A program made the position numbers and the translations under genes. Under the pieces are notes generated by a model, which saw only the letters and a list, made by a program, of their open reading frames with translations, was not told the DNA's origin and did no database searches. 64,000 nucleotides of DNA from Megascapheus bottae (taxonomy: Eukaryota > Chordata > Mammalia > Rodentia > Geomyidae). The stretch's first letter is position 1, and every line of letters begins with the position of its first letter. Below are positions 57,355 through 64,000 of the stretch, piece after piece. The stretch covers positions 16,253,927 to 16,317,926 of the forward strand of contig JANJXV010000024.1 in assembly GCA_024803745.1 (NCBI GenBank). The letters run 5' to 3'.

Positions 57355-57597
57355 GGGCCAGGGGACAGGAGCTCACAACTGTGATTCTAACTACTCAGGA
57401 GGTAGAGATCTAAGGACCAACAGTTAAGGTCAGCCTAGATAGGAAAGTCCATGAGACTCTTACCTCCAACTAACTACAAAAAGCTGAAAGTGGAGGTTTG
57501 GTTCAACTAGTAGAGCACTAAGCTTGAGAGATAAAGAAAAAAAAATTCGAGGATAATAGCATCCAGGCCCTGAGTTTAAGCTCCAGGACTTAGCATG
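57355..57597 (+). mobile_element. B1-like/Geo dimeric SINE
   Basis: Left arm AACTACTCAGGAGGTAGAG, inter-arm TTACCTCCAACTAACTAC, right arm with GGCCCTGAGTTTAAGCTCC. Confidence 0.85.
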
Positions 57598-59135
57598 TGC
57601 ACACGTGTGCACCGCCCTCCCCCTTCCACAGATTCATAGTTTCACATCTAAGTCAAAGTAGTTTCAAGATCTAACCAATATTTTATGTATTGTATGGAAG
57701 AGGAGTCTGAGACCATGGCATGGTCCCTGAAATCATCTGATAAATGACTGACCTGATTCCAACTTCCATTGGTTTTTCCCATGTTGCAATTTATCAAGTA
57801 ATTACTAGTTCAATCAGGTAGCTATGTAAATGATATACATGCTTTATTTCTTACAGAGATTCACTTCTCTGGCAAAGACTTTTTTCACTAGAGGTGATGT
57901 AGGTAGCTCTTTCAGCATTGACTGATTAAAGTGGCTCTTGCCACTAAGAGATGCGTGATGGATCTCCTATTTCCTTGTAACTGTTTTCGATATACCAAAA
58001 CCATATTTTATGATTGTAGACAAATGAATAAGAGCAAATACTGAACTAGTGAATAATTCATGACAAGCATTTATGAACTATGGACAGTATTGCCAAAATG
58101 TGAAAAATATATGTATTTTTCCTCTAGTTGAGCTATGCTAAAATGCCACAGGGTTCTTTCACTCTGTTTCCACAAGGTTCAGAAATTCCACTGCTAAAGA
58201 TTTATCCACAGACTGGTGAAACTTGAGAGATGCAATGCAATGTGATGATTCTGACTTGCATATGTCTTTCTCTCTCTCTCCTGATAGTCATCTTTTAAAA
58301 TTATAATATCCCTAAGAACCCAGGGAACTAATTCATTGAAATACTTTTAGTGACTTATCAGGCTATATTTCTTCTGATCAGTTATTCCTAAAACCTAAGA
58401 AGGAACATGAAAGAATAATGTCAGGATGAAGGACAAATAACATTTTGTGGAGGCTCTTAAAAATAAGAAAACAGGAGATTGGAGTGATAATGGCATTTCA
58501 GGGAAAACACACTTAACTGGAGTTTGTATGGCCTAAGCCTGCATGGTGACCATTATTATTGCTGGAGGTGACACAGGAGGTGACAGCTGGACCCCTCAGA
58601 TGCCATTGTCTATGGGTATTCAAGTCTCTTCTATGCAGCAGTATAGCATTTCCATATGACCTATGCATATCTGCTCACGTACTCCAGCTCTGGATTACTC
58701 ATGCATACCTGATGCAGTGGAGATGATGCTGTGCAAATAGCTGTCAGGCTGTATTGCTTAGATAATGATGACAAGAAAAGAATCTGTACAAGTTCAGAAA
58801 AAATTCACTTTTTAAATTGAATTTTTTCAGTTCAAGGTTGATTGGTTGACTATGAAGGCACAGTTCATGCAGACAGCAAGGCAGCAGAACTCTTTTACTC
58901 AAGAGCCACTCATGTCTGGGAAAATGACCATGAGCTCAGTGGGAAAGTTTTCAGTACCTCATATGGCTCAATAGTGTTAGGAGTCCTGTCTTCTAGTCTA
59001 CTGACCCTTGCCTGATTCTCAACGATCTATCAACACCTTACTTCTCTGCCAGGATTCAGAGCATCTTCATCTTGTTTGGAATAGGGCCCAGGACATGGTG
59101 CTCCTGAAATAGGGCTTTGATACTCTCACTGAGAG

Positions 59136-59343
59136 CTGGTGCCTTATATCTGTAATCACACCTACTCAAGACACTGAAAACTGGTTCCAAGCCAGAGCAG
59201 GCAGGAATGTCTATGAGACTCTTGTCTCCAATTAACCATGGAAGAGCTGGAAGTGAAAGTGTAGCTCAAGTGATAGAGTGTCAGCCTTGAGCAGAAAAGC
59301 CAAAGGAGAGCCTTGGGCCCTGATTCAAGTCCACCAAACAGTG
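59136..59343 (+). mobile_element. B1-like/Geo dimeric SINE
   Basis: Left arm CTGTAATCACACCTACTC, inter-arm GTCTCCAATTAACCATGG, right arm GTAGCTCAAGTGATAGAG. The perfect duplication TCACTGAGAG flanks it at 59126-59135 and 59344-59353. Confidence 0.9.
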
Positions 59344-59427
59344 TCACTGAGAGAGATGGCCAGGTTTCCACGGCGCAATTTTTGTGGTCGAAGATTATTT
59401 GCTCCAGATTACTGTCTTTCATGTCAT

Positions 59428-59492
59428 GATTTTTCTTTCCTCAACCTCCCACGTGCTAGGATTATAGGTATGTGTCACCTTGCCAAGCTTTC
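59428..59492 (-). mobile_element. B1 5' fragment (antisense)
   Basis: CCTCCCACGTGCTAGGATTA, TAGGTATGTGTCACCTTGCC is an antisense B1 5' end without the remainder. Confidence 0.65.
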
Positions 59493-59518
59493 CTGCTTAT
59501 TAAATAATGTCCACATTA

Positions 59519-59718
59519 TTTTGTGGGTCATGGGGCTTGAACTCAGCCTGGGTTCTTCAGCTCAAGGTTACTGCCCTACCCCTTGAGCCAAGCCCCTCTT
59601 CCTGTTTTCTAGAGGTTAATTGGAGATGAGTGTCCCTGGCTGGCTTTGAACCTTGATCCTCAGATCTCAGCCTCCTGAGTAGCCAGGATTACAGGTGTGA
59701 GCCACCACACCAAGCTAG
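59519..59718 (-). mobile_element. B1-like/Geo dimeric SINE (antisense)
   Basis: Right arm GGGGCTTGAACTCAGCCTG, inter-arm GGTTAATTGGAGATGAG, B1 arm GAGTAGCCAGGATTACAGG. The duplication TGTCCACATT lies at 59509-59518 and 59719-59728. Confidence 0.92.
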
Positions 59719-60100
59719 TGTCCACATTTTCATTTCATTCGTTCTCCAGTGAGATAGTTTAATATTATTTGCTGTATTTCACTTTCATCTTTCACTACAA
59801 TCTGTTTGTACCTAGATCTGGTCTTTGGTTTAGTTCCAGAATAATTAAGCAGCCTCAAGGAAATAGAAGCAGAAATGAGAGTGTTTGTAAACATAAACAT
59901 CCATTGGTAGGGCTGTTCTGGCAGGGAGCCTTATGGGAGCAGGGTGGAGATGCATGCTGACTTTGGAGTTAAGTCCTACAGGAGAGCAGAGTTCTGTTTC
60001 ACTCTGGCCATAGATTGAATCTGAAGTCAGTGAAGGAAACCTAAAAATCCTTGGTACATTATATATTATGCAGTTTCTTTTCTCTGGTCTAGTTCTTTTC

Positions 60101-60312
60101 TTTTCTTTTTCTTTTTTTTTTTTTTTTTTGCCAGTCCTGGGCTTGGGCTCAGGGTCTGAGCACTGTCCCTGGATTTTCTCAAGGCTAGGGCTCTACCACT
60201 TGAGCCACAGCACCACTTCTGGCTTTTTTCTACGTATGTGGTACCGAGGAATTGAACCCGGGTCTTCGTGCATGCTAGGCAAGCACTCTACCACTAGGCC
60301 AAACTCCCGGCC
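60101..60312 (-). mobile_element. IDL-Geo-type dimeric SINE (antisense), young copy
   Basis: A near-consensus element ending AACTCCCGGCC. The perfect 17-base duplication CTGGTCTAGTTCTTTTC flanks it (60084-60100 and 60313-60329). Confidence 0.95.
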
Positions 60313-60454
60313 CTGGTCTAGTTCTTTTCAACACCAGTCTAGAATCTTCCATTTCCTTTCCATTGGCCAAGATTGGCAGAGGCCATGTCTGGTAGGGGAC
60401 AGTAATCCTTTTACCTGTAGTCTCCCATGTCACTGGAATTCCACCATACCTAGT

Positions 60455-60540
60455 TTTTTTTTTTTTAATTTGTTTTTGAGGTGAGCCTTTGTTTGCCTGT
60501 GCTGGCCTTGAACTACAGGTATGAGCCACCATGCCTGACC
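60455..60540 (-). mobile_element. Truncated B1 (antisense)
   Basis: A T-run, then TTTTTGAGGTGAGCCTTTG, with TATGAGCCACCATGCCTGAC at the B1 5' end. The middle is deleted. Confidence 0.65.
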
Positions 60541-60870
60541 TGAGCCTCGTTTATTATAAAGATAAGAAGTCAATATTCATAGATAACTAAGTGAAAGAAA
60601 ATGTACTGCTATGGAGGCAGCTTCAGATTCCTTAAATGAGCCACATATATATATGTAAATGCTACCAGGCAACTAAGAATTCACAAAGTTCAATTTCATG
60701 TAAAATGTAGTACACTATCTAAACATACACATGTGTGTATGTATATATGCTGTATAGTAAGCAAAATTCTTCTTTATCAAAACTGGTGTCTAACTCTTCT
60801 AGTGATCATTTAACACTATTTTTTAATGCTTTCAAATGACATTTTCCTTAAACGTAGCTGTGGTTCACAG

Positions 60871-60995
60871 ACAACGAGATAGAAGAAATCACTGGACTGG
60901 AAATGTGTAACAGTCTGACTCACCTTAGTTTGGCCAATAACAAGATCTCAGTAATCAATGGCTTAAACATGTTGCCAATCAAAATACTTTGTCTG
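60871..60995 (+). CDS. LRGUK: LRGUK exon 6 (LRRs 4-5 and start of 6)
   Basis: 125 bases that complete Asn216 and give residues 216-257. Peptide NNEIEEITGLEMCNSLTHLS, then LANNKISVINGLNM and IKILCL. The acceptor is placed at TTCACAG|AC because only this junction keeps the LRR frame (LILD-NNEIEEI). An AG 13 bases upstream (60856-60857) would shift the frame. The donor CTG|GTGAGT is strong, phase 0. Confidence 0.96.
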
Positions 60996-61053
60996 GTGAG
61001 TCCAACAATACTAACATGTTATTCTTTTTAGAAGTAGTGATGACCACTTAAGA

Positions 61054-61255
<202 letters not shown>

Positions 61256-61412
61256 TTTTCGTTAGTCTTAGGACTTGAATTCTGGGCCTGGGCGTTGTCC
61301 CTGAGCTCTTCAGCTCAAGGCTACTGTCCTACCTCTTGAGCCACAGTGCCACTTCTGATTTTCTGGTGATTAATTGGAGATAAGGGTCTCATGGACTTTT
61401 TCATGCTTATTA
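61256..61412 (-). mobile_element. Truncated B1-like/Geo dimeric SINE (antisense)
   Basis: Right arm (TTGAATTCTGGGCCTGGGC) and inter-arm (GATTAATTGGAGATAAGGG) are present; the B1 arm is absent. Confidence 0.85.
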
Positions 61413-62759
61413 ATGGTAGGCTATGGGGTGATTTTTCTTGCCCTGAACTTAGAGCTCCAAGTGCTTTTTCAAGGTCCTTCCATCCCATTGGGGAATTAGA
61501 TAAGGGCACAGTTCTGGTATTTAAGTACCAAGCCTAGAAAGAGTTAATCATTTGCTTCATGTTTCATGGTATCAAAGCACAGATGAAAGTGAATTTGAGA
61601 TACTGGACTGCAACGTTTTAAATGAGAAGAGGAAATCACATTTTAGAGTTAGGATCATTGTAACGATGATGGACAGAACTATACACTTTTGTGCACTTTG
61701 TCCTTTTCTCTGCACATGTTGTCTTTGTTGACATTCTACTAGGTTTAAGTGAGCAGGGTAAGTGGAAGGAGGTAGGGAGGTGTGCTGAAGGGAATGGACA
61801 CTAACACATGGCACTTCCATGCTAAGAGTTTGCTTCATTCACTACCTAAGTGTTCCATGTTGACAGTTGCATCTCAAGAGAAAGAACACACAGCACTTAA
61901 CATTTTTCACACATAGACAGGTAGATTGTTTCCAGTCTCCATCCCTATCATCCAAGATGAACTGAAAATATCGAATGTACTCTTACTCATTTTCCTTTCC
62001 CCAAATTCCAATACAGTTAATAACAAAATGCTACGCATCTGTTTCAATGATTTCTCATGCTCTTATTTCTAAGTAGTATATAATCAGTTGCTAAGCTACT
62101 GCTGAAAAGAATTCATTTTGCAATTCTGGAGTCAGAGCAAACTGGTTGCTCCTTTTTGACCCTCAACTTGAATGAGAAATGTAAAGATTGGAAGAGGAGG
62201 AATGTGGTTCATCAACACTCTTAATATGTCATGTGCAGTGTGTTCCAAACTTTGAAGCTTCATTTTGTCAGAGTTAGGACTCCTGGAGTTTCCCTCACAA
62301 ATTGGTAGGTTAACAGTGTTTAAGAAAAGAGCTTCTCTCTGAAAGCTTTCTGCCTGCTAATTGTTGCAGAACAGGCAGAAAGAACTACTCTGCCGAAATT
62401 GGATGTCCAAGCCGAGGCCAGACCCTCCAGCTCTTCAGTCCTGGATAAAGCCCTTACTATTTAGCAATTCTATGGTTCTGACACTTTTTCAGTTCTGATT
62501 TCTTTTATGACCTTGATCTACCTAATGAAGCATTTCTATGCCTTATTCGGCTCAGGATCTACCAATTTGAAAGCCATCAGAAACTGAAAAAAACTATAGT
62601 CTAATGCATCTGCGGTTCTTCAAAGTACTTTGGGGGAAAAAGTATAATGCATAGAAATTTAATATATGAGCATTTAAAATGGGGTATTGAAATACCATTT
62701 CAAAGTATTAAATTGATATGGATATCATGTTTAGTGTAACTTTTTATCTTTCCCTTTAC

Positions 62760-62912
62760 TCAGGGCTTTCTTGCTCATGAGTAATACTCTACAGTTGGGC
62801 CATGCCTCCAGCAGACCTTTCTATCCAAGCTGGTTTTGAACCGCAATCCTCCAGCTGTTAGCTTCTTGATTAGCTAGTATTGCAGATGTGAACCACTGGT
62901 CCCTGCCATTTT
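62760..62912 (-). mobile_element. B1-like/Geo dimeric SINE (antisense, internally deleted)
   Basis: GCTCATGAGTAATACTCTAC belongs to the right arm; GCTGGTTTTGAACCGCAATC and GATTAGCTAGTATTGCAG belong to the B1 arm. The inter-arm region is deleted. Confidence 0.75.
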
Positions 62913-63164
62913 TTTCTTTTCTGTTATATTTTTGTAACTTTTTTTGAATTTTAAAAAGAAGGACATTTGGACTCATTCTGGCAGTTGGAGTTATAAGTAG
63001 CTTTTCCTTTTCATTTATTCTTTTTGTGTTAAGTAGATGTATTTACTTGAACATAATTCAGATAATATACCAGTAATGTGATCAATATAATCAAAGCTGA
63101 GAATTTAAAAAGTATTTTATTGTAAGACTAACTATCCTTAAACTTCTTTTTTATAATATTCTTA

Positions 63165-63330
63165 TTATCTAAGTATGTACAAAGGCATTTCAGTTCAACA
63201 TTTTAGCTTATCAGTACAATGTATCTTTTTATTTATGTAAGTTTCAAAAATCATCTTTAGTTTTACAAAGGGGTTTCAATTCAACATATCAGTTTATGAG
63301 TGCAATGTCATTTCCTCCATATAGTTTTTC
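63165..63330 (-). mobile_element. Possible LINE-1 3' UTR fragment with duplicated motif (antisense)
   Basis: GTACAAAGGCATTTCAGTTC and TACAAAGGGGTTTCAATTC begin two related segments about 85 bases apart. Each continues to an AGTACAATGT- or AGTGCAATGT-like motif. The order resembles 15525-15715. Confidence 0.35.
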
Positions 63331-63353
63331 AAACATAAAAATAATTACTAGAT

Positions 63354-63592
63354 TCTGACTCTAATCCTAGAGACTCAGGAGGCTGAGATCTGAGGATTGC
63401 ATTTTGAAGCCAGCCCAGGCAGGAAATGTCTGAGACTTTTATTTCTAATTAAACATTGAGAAAAAATGAAGAAAGAAAGGAAGGAAAGAAAGAGACACAG
63501 AGAGAGAAGGAAAGAAAGAATAAAGGAAGGAAGAAAGGAATGAAAAGCTCAGGATCAGTGCCTATGACCTGAGTTCAAGCCTCAGGAAAAAC
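63354..63592 (+). mobile_element. B1-like/Geo dimeric SINE with internal GAAA/GGAA expansion
   Basis: Left arm CTCAGGAGGCTGAGATCTGA and inter-arm TTTCTAATTAAACATTG, then a GAAA/GGAA-rich expansion (about 63460-63545). The end of the right arm follows (CTGAGTTCAAGCCTCAGG). The right arm's A-box region has been replaced by the simple repeat. Confidence 0.75.
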
Positions 63593-63593
63593 A

Positions 63594-63613
63594 CAATCAA
63601 TCAATCAATCAGA
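63594..63613 (+). repeat. (AATC)n short repeat
   Basis: About five AATC units form the tail of the preceding SINE. Confidence 0.85.
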
Positions 63614-64000
63614 TAATAAAATAAACACTCTAGCACAGCTCTATAGATTATTAATAATCAATTAACATGTTCTAAAGTACTATAGAATTATTCTAGAGAA
63701 TAAAAATATGGCTCATTATTAAATCAGAATTTTATGAAAACTGAATGAAATGAGATCCTGCTTTTAATATACCAGGAAATGTACAAACATGAAATATGTA
63801 GATGAGAGTGAGTACTGTGGTGTACATTTTCAGTCCTTATAATGCGTGTTAAAAGTTTTGAAGGAGGATAGATGACACTTAGCTACCACCTCAACATTGC
63901 TCTTTATCATAATTCTCAACTCAAACTAAAAATTTAACTTTTGCTGTGGCATTTTCCTATCCCTCAAGACTGAGGAAGCCCAGGAATGAAGAGTGTATTG

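Larger units (their letters stand above)
53398..60870 (+). other. LRGUK: LRGUK intron 5
   Basis: The largest intron fully seen here. It contains a B1, an ID, an L1 ORF2 fossil with a nested young SINE, three further dimeric SINEs and B1 fragments. Positions 54110-55540, 57610-59125 and 59730-60080 show nothing recognisable. A CpG-free C-run lies at 54840-54850. Confidence 0.85.

Overview
This is mammalian nuclear DNA. Coding exons are sparse and have canonical GT/AG junctions, LINE-1 and MaLR remnants are present, and short Pol III-derived SINEs are dense. Two composite SINE families dominate. One has an ID (tRNA-Ala-like) left arm and the other a 7SL/B1-like left arm; both carry the same right arm. 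From memory, the ID-left dimer matches the IDL-Geo SINE described from geomyoid rodents (kangaroo rats, pocket mice, pocket gophers). A Geomyoidea/Castorimorpha rodent is therefore the best guess, but the species is not fixed by anything I can see.

Two protein-coding genes are supported, both on the + strand. The terminal coding exon of EXOC4 (exocyst subunit SEC8) lies at 4224-4461, with its 3' UTR and an AATAAA signal at 5000-5005; positions 1-4223 are the end of its last intron. A roughly 32 kb intergenic stretch follows and is largely interspersed repeats: SINEs, two LINE-1 3' ends at 28965-30930, MaLR-type LTRs and microsatellites. The first six coding exons of LRGUK (leucine-rich repeat and guanylate kinase domain protein) then run from 37759 to 60995. 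They give 257 in-frame residues: an acidic N-terminal region and five SDS22-like leucine-rich repeats plus the start of a sixth. The guanylate-kinase half of LRGUK lies beyond the window. From memory, EXOC4 followed by LRGUK in the same orientation is the order on human 7q33, which supports both identifications.

The LRGUK start sits in a GC-rich, CpG-containing promoter. It carries an NRF1-like site, a ZNF143-like site and an RFX X-box-like site just upstream of the ATG, which fits a gene needed for sperm head and tail formation.

The rest of the interest lies in repeat biology. The shared right arm of the two SINE families looks like a diverged ID element with an insertion. Most dinucleotide arrays near SINEs begin exactly at SINE tails. 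Several insertions are nested with readable target-site duplications. One GC-rich block with a CTCF-like motif lies in LRGUK intron 3. I found no operon, CRISPR array, tRNA/rRNA gene or obviously new gene system.
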